This document shows, piece by piece, positions 46,412 through 55,425 of a stretch of 64,000 bases of DNA (position 1 is its first letter; the number at the start of each line of letters is the position of its first letter). The stretch comes from Rhizobium sp. L51/94 (GTDB taxonomy: Bacteria > Pseudomonadota > Alphaproteobacteria > Rhizobiales > Rhizobiaceae). Below the pieces are notes generated by a model. It saw nothing but the letters and a program-made list of their open reading frames with translations. It was not told the DNA's origin and ran no database searches. The stretch is taken from the NCBI RefSeq assembly GCF_019355555.1, contig NZ_CP072142.1, forward strand, positions 1,282,698 to 1,346,697. Direction: 5' to 3'. A program made the translations under genes and the position numbers.

Positions 46412-47440
46412 TCATCGCCGAAACAGCCGTTTGATCATCGTGCGTAACGGCGAATTTTTTTTAGGATTTATCCTGAACTCAACAATGGCTCGCGCAGCAC
46501 TGTTGGGCAACAGAAATAACACTACGGCGACCAGATATCGAGACAGGGTCTCGACGCTCGAAAATGATTGCGCAATCTGCTGACAATACCGACGAATTAG
46601 GGGGAGATCGATACGTTGTCCCTTGAGGATTTGCGCAAAAACCTCATGCTCCACCAGATACAAATAATCAGGCTTCATCTCAAACATCGCGCCGTCCAAG
46701 AGTTTTCCGTCCCTGCTCAGCCTTTCAAGATGTGCAAGGCGCAATCGAAATACCCGCATCGTCTTCTCCATCCCGAGGTGAGAACTTGAACCAAACCCAG
46801 ACATATTGTTATTGTGGATCCTGTATTTTCCCAGAGCTTGATCAATGTGCACCACCCGGCCCTTGAAAGGGGCTGCTAAATAAGCAATGCCATCAATTCC
46901 GAAATCGTAGTCGATGGCGCCAATCGTCAGGTACACATCGCGACGGTAAATATTGCCCGAGGTTGGCGGCGTAGGATAATATCCGTGACGATTGATACTC
47001 TCGATCATCTTTTGATTGTCGTAATCGGGAGTCAAACGCGGGAAGGCGTCCCCTATCTCTTGTCCCTGTGCATCTATGGGCTGCAGCATGTACTGAATTT
47101 TCGTGACATCGGGCTCCAGATAGGGGGACACAGTCAGAAGAGCTTTTTCGTCCAAGATATCGTCGGCATCAAGGAAGAGGACGTATTGACCTCGGGACGC
47201 CGCGAGACCGGTCAGGCACGCGGAAATAAAGCCGCGGTTTTCGGTATTAATTCCTATTATTCTGTCTGAATAGCGGCTGATGACACTCCACGATGTGTCG
47301 GTCGATCCGTCATTGACCACAATGAGCTCAAAATCAGCAATCGGCTGATTGAGGACACTCTCGATAGCAATGGCCACATAATCTTTATAGTTGTAACAGG
47401 TAATAATAACACTAAAACGCGGCTTGCCGTCGACGATCAT
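46412..47440 (-). CDS. GT2-family glycosyltransferase
   Basis: 342 residues from the ATG at 47440, with GGAGTGAG upstream; an earlier start at 47458 is less well placed. The GT-A fold is clear: FSVIITCYNYKDYVAIAIES, VVNDGSTD and the DXD motif in YVLFLDADDIL. A short hydrophobic segment near the C-terminus may anchor it. Convergent with the outer-membrane factor gene. Confidence 0.92.
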   Translation of the reverse strand: MIVDGKPRFSVIITCYNYKDYVAIAIESVLNQPIADFELIVVNDGSTDTSWSVISRYSDRIIGINTENRGFISACLTGLAASRGQYVLFLDADDILDEKALLTVSPYLEPDVTKIQYMLQPIDAQGQEIGDAFPRLTPDYDNQKMIESINRHGYYPTPPTSGNIYRRDVYLTIGAIDYDFGIDGIAYLAAPFKGRVVHIDQALGKYRIHNNNMSGFGSSSHLGMEKTMRVFRLRLAHLERLSRDGKLLDGAMFEMKPDYLYLVEHEVFAQILKGQRIDLPLIRRYCQQIAQSFSSVETLSRYLVAVVLFLLPNSAARAIVEFRINPKKNSPLRTMIKRLFRR

Positions 47441-47576
47441 TGATCTCACTCCAGGCACACAAACTAACCACGATGCCCACGCTGTCGCTGAGCACCTATG
47501 CCATGATCGAGAAGTCGTAGCGGACCACGATGTGAACAGAAACGAAATGCAACTCGAACGATGATGGACACGTGGC

Positions 47577-48257
47577 TTACTCCGGCAGAGATTTCAGTTG
47601 GCTTTTCTTCGATCGAAACGCGCAAAGCGATACGACATTGGTGGCGTCGACCTGTGGATGCGAATGCTGATAGTGTGCCCGAAGCAACACGCTTTTCAAA
47701 TCCGTGCAAGGCAAACCACCTATCGGCTGGTCTGGAATACTTATATTCGGCTTTCCCGGCACATGAGAAAACAACGCGCTTTTCACAGTCGCTCTTCGCA
47801 CAAGGATCGGGTCAGCCTCATCTTTAATGAGGATGTCGATCATGGAGGCCATCCCTGCTGCGCGTAGCGTGACCTGCTTGATTGACGACCAATAAATAAT
47901 CTGACCGGAGAAACGGTGGTAGACGATCCCGTCGGTCCTCACTGTGAAGAGTGGCTTCCACGGATTTCGTTTACCCACAGACCAACCCAGAATGCTGAGG
48001 AACACACAAAATAGACCTGTGACCCAATGGTTTAGCATATCGCTCTCGCGAAAAAAATCGTGCTGCTGAGCCGAAATATTGGCTGTGTAAAAGGCGACGA
48101 GCACCGCGCACACAATCACAGATCGCCATAGTTCTCTATAGGAACCGCAATAAATGACGATCTCACCGGGGTACGTGGCCCCTACCAAAACTGGATCATT
48201 TTGTTCAAAGACGACAGTGCTCAGGGTTTTCGATCTGCTAGGACGAATTATGGCCAT
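47577..48257 (-). CDS. Membrane protein of unknown function
   Basis: 226 residues; AAAAGGACAGGCA precedes the ATG. Two membrane helices (about 46-62 and 80-96) are followed by a cytoplasmic part (PLFTVRTDGIVYHRFSGQII) that resembles small PH-like domains found after paired helices in bacterial membrane proteins. I do not recognise the family. It lies between two transferase genes on the same strand. Confidence 0.6.
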   Translation of the reverse strand: MAIIRPSRSKTLSTVVFEQNDPVLVGATYPGEIVIYCGSYRELWRSVIVCAVLVAFYTANISAQQHDFFRESDMLNHWVTGLFCVFLSILGWSVGKRNPWKPLFTVRTDGIVYHRFSGQIIYWSSIKQVTLRAAGMASMIDILIKDEADPILVRRATVKSALFSHVPGKPNISIPDQPIGGLPCTDLKSVLLRAHYQHSHPQVDATNVVSLCAFRSKKSQLKSLPE

Positions 48258-48356
48258 TGCCTGTCCTTTTCAGTGAAGCCACGCCACGATAACCGCCGAA
48301 GGTGTCGAGGACTGTTACGGCGTCAGAAGCTCGGTCTTTCCTTGACCATTTGCGCA

Positions 48357-49277
48357 TCATGACGGTTCAGATGCCATCGGCTGACCTGGCGCGGCGATCG
48401 GCAAGGTAAGCGACTTCAAGGCGTGCCTGACGGCTGCCGTCAGATAGACGGGTTGGACCGCGTTGCGGTACCGTCCGATGAGATCGCCCGCAATTCGCAT
48501 CGAAAGTCGTGGACCAGACAGATGAACTCCCCTGATATCCACACCAGATAAGACACGTATGCGAGGCACGGCGACGCCATTGATCAACGAGTCACGCTTC
48601 ATGCGTGTCCGCCCGAGGGTGGAGACCAGATCATCGTTTGCGGTGTTGCCCCCGACCTTTTTGATGAGCTGGTGCAACTTTCCGCCAACAGGACGTGTAT
48701 GGCAGACGGTCACGCTGTCAAGAATAGCAACAGATTCGAGCTTTCCGCTGAGTTCAACCGCCAGTTTTGGCCAAACGAAATCCATTCCGAAACCGCTCTT
48801 GGAATCCTTTAGACTTTCCAGGGTCTCTGCCAAAATCGCTCGACTGAGCACCGGCACCATAATCTCAACGAAGTTGCTATACCGCAGGTCAAAGCTCGGA
48901 TGCTGAAGCGTGATCAGATGAGAATAATAGGAATTGCGATCCAAAGACGGCTGATACACCAAGAGGCCATGACTCCGACCCGCAGCGAACAGTCTATTTA
49001 CATCACTGGTCGTGGCCCTGATATCGTCGTCTGGAAACCAGAAGTACTCATAATTTGCCAGCGTCTCAGGATGCTCTTTAAAAAAGCCATAGATCCCGTC
49101 CCACTTCCCGCCCTTGCCGCGATGCACGTAATTTGCTTCAGGAAATAGATTTGTTTCGTCCGATCCGAAGTAACTTACCGCCACATCGAACTGCCGTCCT
49201 TCTCCGCACCAACTGCCATGAAGACTTTGGTCTCCGCAGCGCACTACCGCCAATGTGGGTGCCAATACAGGAGCCAC
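48357..49277 (-). CDS. DUF707-family putative glycosyltransferase
   Basis: 306 residues from a GTG at 49277 with a GGAGG site 5-6 bases upstream. The DUF707 pattern is clear: FDVAVSYFGSD, GGKWDGIYGFF, YFWFPDDDIRATTSDVNRLF (DDD metal-type motif) and GFGMDFVWPKLA. DUF707 proteins are predicted GT-A-fold transferases found in polysaccharide clusters. The reaction is not known. Confidence 0.8.
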   Translation of the reverse strand: MAPVLAPTLAVVRCGDQSLHGSWCGEGRQFDVAVSYFGSDETNLFPEANYVHRGKGGKWDGIYGFFKEHPETLANYEYFWFPDDDIRATTSDVNRLFAAGRSHGLLVYQPSLDRNSYYSHLITLQHPSFDLRYSNFVEIMVPVLSRAILAETLESLKDSKSGFGMDFVWPKLAVELSGKLESVAILDSVTVCHTRPVGGKLHQLIKKVGGNTANDDLVSTLGRTRMKRDSLINGVAVPRIRVLSGVDIRGVHLSGPRLSMRIAGDLIGRYRNAVQPVYLTAAVRHALKSLTLPIAAPGQPMASEPS

Positions 49278-49366
49278 GCAAACCTCCGACCGAATAATAT
49301 TGGCACAACGTTGGAGATCACACTATCGCACAGTCTCAATATTTCAAGCTTAATTTCCGATTAAAA

Positions 49367-49396
49367 TTGACATAATTCACTCTTCCCTCGTATATT
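49367..49396 (+). promoter_or_regulatory. Sigma-70-like promoter
   Basis: A consensus -35 TTGACA (49367-49372) and -10 TATATT (49391-49396) have an 18-base spacer. It points rightwards into a region whose only candidate product is the small ORF at 49613, or an untranslated RNA. Confidence 0.45.
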
Positions 49397-49612
49397 AGTC
49401 TGCACGATGGACAAGAATAATCGTAAAAGGAAGCTTACGTTGCGCTTTTGTTGTTCGGATAGATCAGCGATAGCCGTCACAAACCCAACTATAAACGCTT
49501 ATCTGATGAAATGGCGAACTCCACCAATTCCAATTAGAATCGTAAGTCCTGCAATTGCGGAAATTTGAGCATTCAAGACAGCAATCCCAAGCAACGCAGA
49601 ATAGATAGCCTT

Positions 49613-49852
49613 ATGAAAATGCACAATTACTCAGAGATGCAGACTGACGACCTCATTAGCAGGTGTGGTGGAGACCCTGGCGCGATCATAATGAGAACGT
49701 GTATTGCATCCTGTACCTTCTTTTTCCTTTATTTCAGTTTGTATTTTTATGGCCTAGCTGGAAGCTTGCTTTTTTGGGGCTCCTGTACCTCAGGGGCGCT
49801 TACTTGTTTTATTCCATTGGCGGGAATGCAAAGTCGGTTTAAATCCCTATAG
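49613..49852 (+). CDS. Possible small membrane protein
   Basis: 79 residues from the ATG at 49613, or 95 from a TTG at 49565. The second half is strongly hydrophobic, with two likely helices (IASCTFFFLYFSLYFYG and LLFWGSCTSGALTCFI). Support comes from the consensus promoter 220 bases upstream and the absence of other genes; the ribosome binding site is poor. No homolog recognised. Confidence 0.35.
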   Translation: MKMHNYSEMQTDDLISRCGGDPGAIIMRTCIASCTFFFLYFSLYFYGLAGSLLFWGSCTSGALTCFIPLAGMQSRFKSL

Positions 49853-50184
49853 AATAGACTTGGTAATGCACTTTTACAGAATTTAATTCCGTTGCCGGGT
49901 GCAGTTTGCGAGCGCGCTTCTTCACAACGCTCGGCAGTTCGACGGTTGTCGACGCAGCCCATCTTCAGGCGAGCTTTGCAGCCATCGGGCATTTTCCTGG
50001 GCTGGGCTCTCGACCGAGAAGTGCGTGTCTATTCAAGATTGGGCTGGGGCGCAGGAGGGTGCATCCGTCGCGATCATGAGCGGTAACGCAGAGATCCATC
50101 GCCATCCCGGCAGCATCGACCACCTCGGTGGAGGTTTGAGTGATCGGGACGATGGCTATGCTGCTTTCTCGAAGCCTCATATTG

Positions 50185-51273
50185 TTATCGCAAAGTGCCC
50201 AAAGAACCTGTTGAGCGCGTGCGGGCTCTGCCATAGACCGCGCTATAGTTTAAATATAGGTTGGTTATGGAGAACCGATCCAAATTCGATGAGGCGCGCC
50301 CTTTCATCTGCGACAGCAACTCAGGGTCTCTCAAAAGGATTTCCAATTTTTCCGTGAGATCTTTTGGATCGCCTGGCCGAACCAGAAACCCGGCCCGCCC
50401 TTCATCGAGTGCTTCGGGAATCCCTCCGACCTCTGTTGCAACGATTGCGCATCCAGCGCTACGGGCTTCGATATTTACGAGACCTAATGGTTCAGCAAGG
50501 GACGCCAGCACAAATATATCCGTTTTAGCTAGCACGGTGGCTGGATTGTTGATCTGACCCAAAAATCTAACGCGACCGCTTAGGCCAAGCTTTTCGGCTT
50601 GCCTTTCCAACTCGTCTTTGTCGGGTCCATCGCCCACAACGCAAAGTGTGATGTCATATTTCGCCGCCAACACAGCGAAAGCGCTGATTAAAAAGTTCAC
50701 ACCTTTTCGCGCATGAAGGCCGCATACCGTCGTTATAAGTATTCCTGGCGGTTTTTCGAATACGGCCTTATCCGGTAAAAGGCTTGTCCTGAAGCCGCCC
50801 AGTGTTGCGTTCAGTACCACATCAACCTTACTTTTCTTGAAGCCCATTTCACGAAGGCGGGCCGTATCTGAATTGCTGACCGCAACGATCCTATCGCCAA
50901 GTTTCATGATCGACGAATGTTTGTCGAAGGAATTGTGAACCGTCGTGACCAGCCTAGCGTTTGAAAATCTAGTCGCGAAATAACCAAAGATCGCGCCGGC
51001 CATCATGTGCGCATGGACAATGTCATACTTACTCCGCCTTACCAGAAGCGAAAGAAAAACAAGCGAAGCCGCCAATTTAAATGGATTTTTGCCGCGCTGC
51101 ATAAGTTTAATATGATGCGCCCCCATCGCGCTTAGACCCTGTTCGTACTCGCCCCCATGGCTCGCGTAGCCCACAAAGTCACCACTCGCCGCCTGAATGC
51201 AGGCTAGATCAACAGCAAGGTGAACGTTTCCATGTCCATGATGACAATGATTGGCCAAATGAAGAATGCGCAT
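50185..51273 (-). CDS. GT4-family glycosyltransferase, paralog of the one at 39918
   Basis: 362 residues; GGGGGGTATCGGAAA precedes the ATG. N-terminus MRILHLANHCHHGHGNVHLA and HAHMMAGAIFGYFATRF, donor domain VVGDGPDKDELERQAEKLGL and FVLASLAEPLGLVNIEARSA. The order and spacing of motifs follow those of the enzyme at 39918-41015 (HAHMM, TTVHN, AVSD/AVSN, VVLN), so the two arose by duplication and divergence. In a repeat-unit pathway they might act on successive sugars. Confidence 0.9.
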   Translation of the reverse strand: MRILHLANHCHHGHGNVHLAVDLACIQAASGDFVGYASHGGEYEQGLSAMGAHHIKLMQRGKNPFKLAASLVFLSLLVRRSKYDIVHAHMMAGAIFGYFATRFSNARLVTTVHNSFDKHSSIMKLGDRIVAVSNSDTARLREMGFKKSKVDVVLNATLGGFRTSLLPDKAVFEKPPGILITTVCGLHARKGVNFLISAFAVLAAKYDITLCVVGDGPDKDELERQAEKLGLSGRVRFLGQINNPATVLAKTDIFVLASLAEPLGLVNIEARSAGCAIVATEVGGIPEALDEGRAGFLVRPGDPKDLTEKLEILLRDPELLSQMKGRASSNLDRFSITNLYLNYSAVYGRARTRSTGSLGTLR

Positions 51274-51444
51274 TTTCCGATACCCCCCTAGTAATCCGGC
51301 ACCATTCTGAGGGCAGCACCGTCGGCAATCTTTAAATTGCTACTCCCTTGCAAGATATAAGCTTAAGGTAGTGATTTTGTATACCTTCTTATAATCCACG
51401 AAGGAAAGCAGATAACCAGCAAGCCTTACCGCATGCGGCCTCTG

Positions 51445-52611
51445 TCATGATGACGCAGGGTGAAGGGTGTCCAGGCCATTCAATATTTCCGTTTTTGTCG
51501 CAAAATACAAAGAATCTGATTGCCGCCCTTCACTCAACCCCGCATCCGTAACGCCATTCTTGAACAGACACTGAACGACCGAGATCGGATACGACTTGGC
51601 TTGCCATTGCCGCCTCGAACGCGCAAGTCCCTGCCACACGGGGTCCGCATCGTTTTCGTGATTGTCAGGTCCAAACACGAACATGCCGCGACCAGTCGTC
51701 TGCATGTAAGCTGTTTCTATCATGCACTTTAGAAGGTGCGACGCGGCACCACCGCCGTGATCCTCTGCCGCTGCGGCCTCCATGAAGAACATGATCGGTC
51801 CAAACGTAATGCCCATAAAGCGAGCCAGCGTCTTGTCACCGCTGACGTTCCGAGCGGTGAAGCTAAACTTTGAGGTGGTAAGGACCCGGCTCAACGACCG
51901 AATGACCAGGCTTGCTCGTGACGTCAAAATACGCTTTTTTTTAAAAAGGCGAAGTCTAGAAAGCTCAAGTGGAACGAGGTCCCAGAAAATCTGCCATTGG
52001 CGGCGGATTGCAAAATCAAGGCCTGGATAGGACCGTTCGGCTCTCTGGACATTTCGCCGGGCATTTTTGCTGACCTCCTTGTAAAAAGCATCAAAACTCT
52101 CCCACCGCTTGAAATCAATCGCAATCATATCGACTGCCGCTGTCGATATGACGGACACTCCAGGGAGCGCGTGGAGCTCCGCAGATCGGCATTTATCCAG
52201 ACACCAGTCAGATCCATAGCGATAGTATCCATCTCCCAGATGGCTAAGCACCGCCCGCATCGACAACGACCAAAGATGCCGATAGTCCGGGAGCACCTGA
52301 ATGGCATCGCAGAACACATGGTCGCTCTTACGAATTCCGACCGCACATTGACCGATTTTCACCTGATCATCGGCGGTACACAATATAATGTCCAGCCGCA
52401 CCAGTCTCATCAACGGGTTGTAGTCAATCTGCCACATCCGGGATGCATGAAAGGCGCAACGGAAAGACGCTTCGCATCTTTGAGCGAATGCGTCCCAACT
52501 GGTAGCTCCCTGTGTAAACGCAAAAACCCGGATTGCCACTGGGCCTTCCTGCAATTTGCGCGACGCGATATACAACTCCTGCGTCAATTCATCCACAACA
52601 CATTCCTGCAT
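51445..52611 (-). CDS. BioF2/FemAB-like GNAT acyltransferase
   Basis: 388 residues, soluble. The central region (SFDAFYKEVSKNARRNVQRA) and the following strand-helix pattern (ARFMGITFGPIMFFMEAAAA, then AASHLLKCMIETAY) match the GNAT-fold Acetyltransf_6 group often found in exopolysaccharide and exosortase loci. These proteins are thought to move acyl or aminoacyl groups to sugars or peptides. The ATG at 52611 has no clear ribosome binding site; a GTG a few codons downstream is also possible. It closes the exopolysaccharide locus on the right. Confidence 0.7.
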   Translation of the reverse strand: MQECVVDELTQELYIASRKLQEGPVAIRVFAFTQGATSWDAFAQRCEASFRCAFHASRMWQIDYNPLMRLVRLDIILCTADDQVKIGQCAVGIRKSDHVFCDAIQVLPDYRHLWSLSMRAVLSHLGDGYYRYGSDWCLDKCRSAELHALPGVSVISTAAVDMIAIDFKRWESFDAFYKEVSKNARRNVQRAERSYPGLDFAIRRQWQIFWDLVPLELSRLRLFKKKRILTSRASLVIRSLSRVLTTSKFSFTARNVSGDKTLARFMGITFGPIMFFMEAAAAEDHGGGAASHLLKCMIETAYMQTTGRGMFVFGPDNHENDADPVWQGLARSRRQWQAKSYPISVVQCLFKNGVTDAGLSEGRQSDSLYFATKTEILNGLDTLHPASS

Positions 52612-53529
52612 AAAAACAGATGGATAGCTTTTCAGACATTTTTAGCCGCGTTCACTGGGAACTAGTTTTGGCTACACATAAGCATGTCAGTGTCATTATT
52701 TTAACCGGGTAAGATTAATTACTCATGGAGTCAACCATACCGGAATAACTTTACTCCAAAAATATTGCGAAATGTCAAGTGATGCCTGTTATTCTGGCCG
52801 AGATATCTTCCAGCCACCCCATCGAAACCCAATACTCTCTTCTATCGGAAATATTTGCTTTTGCCAGATGATGCGAGCGGCGGGTGGTCGGCCAATCTCT
52901 GACAGGGACGGTGTCCGCGCGCCGCGCAGAACGACGCGATCTCTGTGGGCCGCAATAGGTGCTTACTCTCGCAGCTCTTGGAGGACGTAGCGAGATGGAG
53001 TTTCGTTCTGCACGAGGGGCATGCCAGATCTCATACTGTTGGCATTTTCAATGCCGTCGCCTTTTATGGGACGTCGATCGAGCAGACATCGCACAAGATG
53101 TCTCCTCGTGCGGCTTGGCGCAAGGTTCAAGACGTACGGTCTGCTCTTCCGTGTTGTAGAACACTTTTAGGGTTAGCGATGATCGCACTACTTTGTATTC
53201 CCGCCGCAGCGTCGTCGATGTTTGTTCTGCTAGCGGTTTTTGCGCCGAGACTGGCACCATTGGTTGACGACTTCGAGGAGAGCAATGTTCTGCCCTTTAG
53301 GAAGCCCCATAGAACCAGTCATCTATCAGACTGACAGGCGTCAAGCGCGAGTTCCGTTGTCCCATTTAGGGAAAGAAAAAGCTAGCGCGGTGAGAGCCTT
53401 CTAGACGCTTACGTCGTATTTTCCCTTTGCATTATTTCGCGAATGCGTCGACTGTGGCAGTGAGATAAGGCCTAGGTTTCAACCGCAGATCCACCTTCGA
53501 AAAGCGGTGCAAGGTTCGGGGAGCTTCCC
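52612..53529. other. Long spacer at the right edge of the exopolysaccharide locus
   Basis: 918 bases. The left 150 bases are AT-rich, then the composition returns to GC-rich. A plus frame ending at 53334 includes a hydrophobic stretch (MIALLCIPAAASSMFVLLAV) from an ATG near 53179 and could be a 51-residue peptide; the evidence is weak. No other gene is visible. Confidence 0.35.
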
Positions 53530-54453
53530 TTGATAAGGTGCATCGCCACAGCCGGTCTCGTAACCCTTACCATCTGCCTTTTCATTCAGTTATCTACAGT
53601 CGCTGCGTGGGGAGGTAGAGCTAGCCCGGCTTGTCTTTATTCGATGGTTGACGCCCCAGGTCGGGTACTTTGCATTCATGCCGGAAGCTTGAACCGCGAC
53701 ATTTGCAGCGCGATGGAAACCTTTGCGACGAGAAGCCAGCTACCGCCTGACTTCTTTGCACGTCTAATATGGCGCGAAAGCCGTTTTAGGGCGGAAGCAA
53801 TCAGCCCAAAGGGTGCTCAGGGCATAGCGCAGTTCATGCCGGCTACCGCAGCGCTTCGTGGTCTGAAGGACAGCTTTGATGTGTTGGAGGCCCTCCGGGC
53901 TTCATCCCAATATTTGATGAAGCTTCGGACCCGCTTCGGTAATCTTGGACTCGCAGCTGCAGCCTATAATGCTGGAGAGCAGCGTGTTTCGACATTCCTG
54001 CTTGTCGGAGGCTTACCGTTGGAATCCAGGAACTATGTTTTTGGGATCACGGGGCACACCGCAGACGAGTGGAGGCGCTCGCCGAGCGACCTGATCCTTC
54101 CGCCACTTGACGAACACCGCGCGTTCATGGATGCCTGCGTCGCGCTTGCTGCCACACGACGTCTCGTGGAGCCAGCAGATCAATCTGAAGGTGTTTGGAT
54201 GCCGTGGGGAGCACAATTGGCAGCAGCACCAAATAGTGTGACTGCGCGGGCGTTATTTACACGGATCTCTGCCAGGTTGCCGGCCCCTTTGAACACGGAG
54301 GCACCTTTGATTCTGCGCAAGATAGATCGGGATTTTGGATATAAACCGCGCTATTCTGCTCGAATAGGAAGGACGCAGCGTAGAGATGCGGAAGACGCCT
54401 GCAAAATTGTGGAGCGCGCCGGTTTTCCATGTTTGGTGTTCAAGAACTTTTAA
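53530..54453 (+). CDS. Secreted lytic transglycosylase (SLT domain)
   Basis: 307 residues from a TTG at 53530 with GGGGAG 6-7 bases upstream. Signal peptide to about residue 26. The SLT domain has the catalytic glutamate in LIWRESRFRAEAISPKGAQG, then IAQFMPATA and AAAYNAGEQR. The C-terminal 120 residues end with paired cysteines (DACKIVERAGFPCLVF) and recall an SPOR-like end. It is not in the T4SS operon and may serve a wall opening for export or a different secretion system. Confidence 0.87.
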   Translation: MIRCIATAGLVTLTICLFIQLSTVAAWGGRASPACLYSMVDAPGRVLCIHAGSLNRDICSAMETFATRSQLPPDFFARLIWRESRFRAEAISPKGAQGIAQFMPATAALRGLKDSFDVLEALRASSQYLMKLRTRFGNLGLAAAAYNAGEQRVSTFLLVGGLPLESRNYVFGITGHTADEWRRSPSDLILPPLDEHRAFMDACVALAATRRLVEPADQSEGVWMPWGAQLAAAPNSVTARALFTRISARLPAPLNTEAPLILRKIDRDFGYKPRYSARIGRTQRRDAEDACKIVERAGFPCLVFKNF

Positions 54454-54479
54454 TGCATGAACGCGTAGAAATCCTGAGC

Positions 54480-54783
54480 TAGCGTGCGCAACGAACAGCA
54501 TCTCGTGCGTTTGCACGGGATATGACCGGGCGACCAACGCTCTGGAATAGCCAAGGTTGGCATGCGCCACCTGCAGCTCTGTTCGCTCGCTTCCAATGAT
54601 CGCCCAGTCCTCCGACAAAACGAACTGAAATGCTTCGCCAGGCGCGAACGTTCCAGCCAATCGCCTGCAGCTCGATCTGCAAAGCGGCGCTCCACTTGCA
54701 AGCGAACGCTGCACTGGATTGTACTGGCCTTCATAACCAAGGCTCGTCAGTTCGGCGTCGAACTGCTTCAGGGCCGCAGCCTC
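54480..54783 (-). pseudogene. IS21-family istA transposase remnant
   Basis: On the minus strand one frame reads LKQFDAELTSLGYEGQYNPV, then GTFAPGEAFQFVLSEDWAII, GSERTELQVAHANLGYSRAL and ARSYPVQTHEMLFVAHA, which follows the IstA catalytic region (APGEAFQFDWSEDW with the first DDE aspartate). Here the sequence reads FVLSEDW, so that aspartate appears lost. Both ends are missing and istB is absent. It fills the gap between the transglycosylase and ArsR genes. Confidence 0.75.
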
Positions 54784-55116
54784 TTAGGCGATGCGGCGAG
54801 CTTCGTTAATGTCGTCGTCGAAGACCTCGGCAAGTATGTCGAGAATTTTTAAGACCGGCTCAGAATTGCATGAGTAATAGACATTTCGCGCATCACGGCG
54901 CCTCTGGACGAGATTGGCGCTCCGAAGCTTTGCGAGATGTTGTGACAGAACAGACTGGCTGAGGCCGATGGTTTTGGCGAGATGCCCCACAGACATCTCG
55001 GTTCGGCAAAGTATATCGAGAATATGGAGTCTGTTGGCGTTCGCCATAGCATCGAGAAGCGCGGCGGCCTCCTGGATGTTCAAAACAGATTGGTATCGTC
55101 TCGTAGCCATAGACAT
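54784..55116 (-). CDS. ArsR-family transcriptional regulator
   Basis: 110 residues (108 if the ATG at 55110 is used). Winged helix: ANANRLHILDILCRTEMSVG, LAKTIGLSQSVLSQHLAKLR, RDARNVYYS. Only two cysteines lie in the core (ILC and YYSC), and the ELCVCDL metal motif of ArsR/SmtB is absent. This pattern recalls thiol-switch members such as BigR/SqrR. The ribosome binding site comes from the pentamer repeat immediately upstream. No obvious target gene adjoins it; the MacA-like remnant is the divergent neighbour. Confidence 0.9.
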   Translation of the reverse strand: MSMATRRYQSVLNIQEAAALLDAMANANRLHILDILCRTEMSVGHLAKTIGLSQSVLSQHLAKLRSANLVQRRRDARNVYYSCNSEPVLKILDILAEVFDDDINEARRIA

Positions 55117-55144
55117 CCTATCCTATCCTATCCAATCCTATCCT
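55115..55144. repeat. Pentamer tandem repeat overlapping the ArsR start
   Basis: Six ATCCT units (the fourth is ATCCA) read TAGGA-type on the coding strand of the ArsR gene, so each unit carries an AGGA ribosome-binding core. The start codon overlaps the first unit. Slippage would change the number and spacing of ribosome binding cores without touching the coding frame. Confidence 0.9.
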
Positions 55145-55425
55145 GCAGGCAGCCAATCTCATGATTGTTGCTTTCCCCGCGCGAAACGCGCAATGATCAC
55201 CAACCTGACGCGACGCAAACATTATAAATCTTACATTAAACTCCGCTTTAAGAAGTGAGAGTTTTCACATGCCTCGCGTGAATTAATTTACGTCTATTCA
55301 ATCGAATGAGACTTGCGCCGCCTCGATAATCCGGGCGGCGGCCTTGTGGTTAAGGAACTGCGTCCAGAGACTCATGCATTGCTAATCAAATGGTCTTCAG
55401 CGATCGGGATGTCAATCGAGCTGTC
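55145..55425. other. Spacer between the ArsR gene and the MacA-like remnant
   Basis: About 280 bases. It would contain the ArsR promoter. The part after about 55320 may be the decayed N-terminal region of the MacA-like gene, but I could not follow the homology there. Confidence 0.3.

Larger units (their letters stand above)
49278..50184. other. Long AT-rich spacer with a promoter and a small ORF
   Basis: 907 bases. The left part is AT-rich and holds the sigma-70-like promoter at 49367-49396 and the small ORF at 49613-49852. The right part (49.85-50.18 kb) has a higher GC content and several overlapping frames on both strands; none is recognisable and it may be gene debris. Confidence 0.45.

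Noticed and set aside
55115..55144. Possible operator made of half-sites for ArsR
   Set aside because: The units are direct repeats, not inverted, and overlap the start codon; a role in ribosome binding or slippage explains them better.
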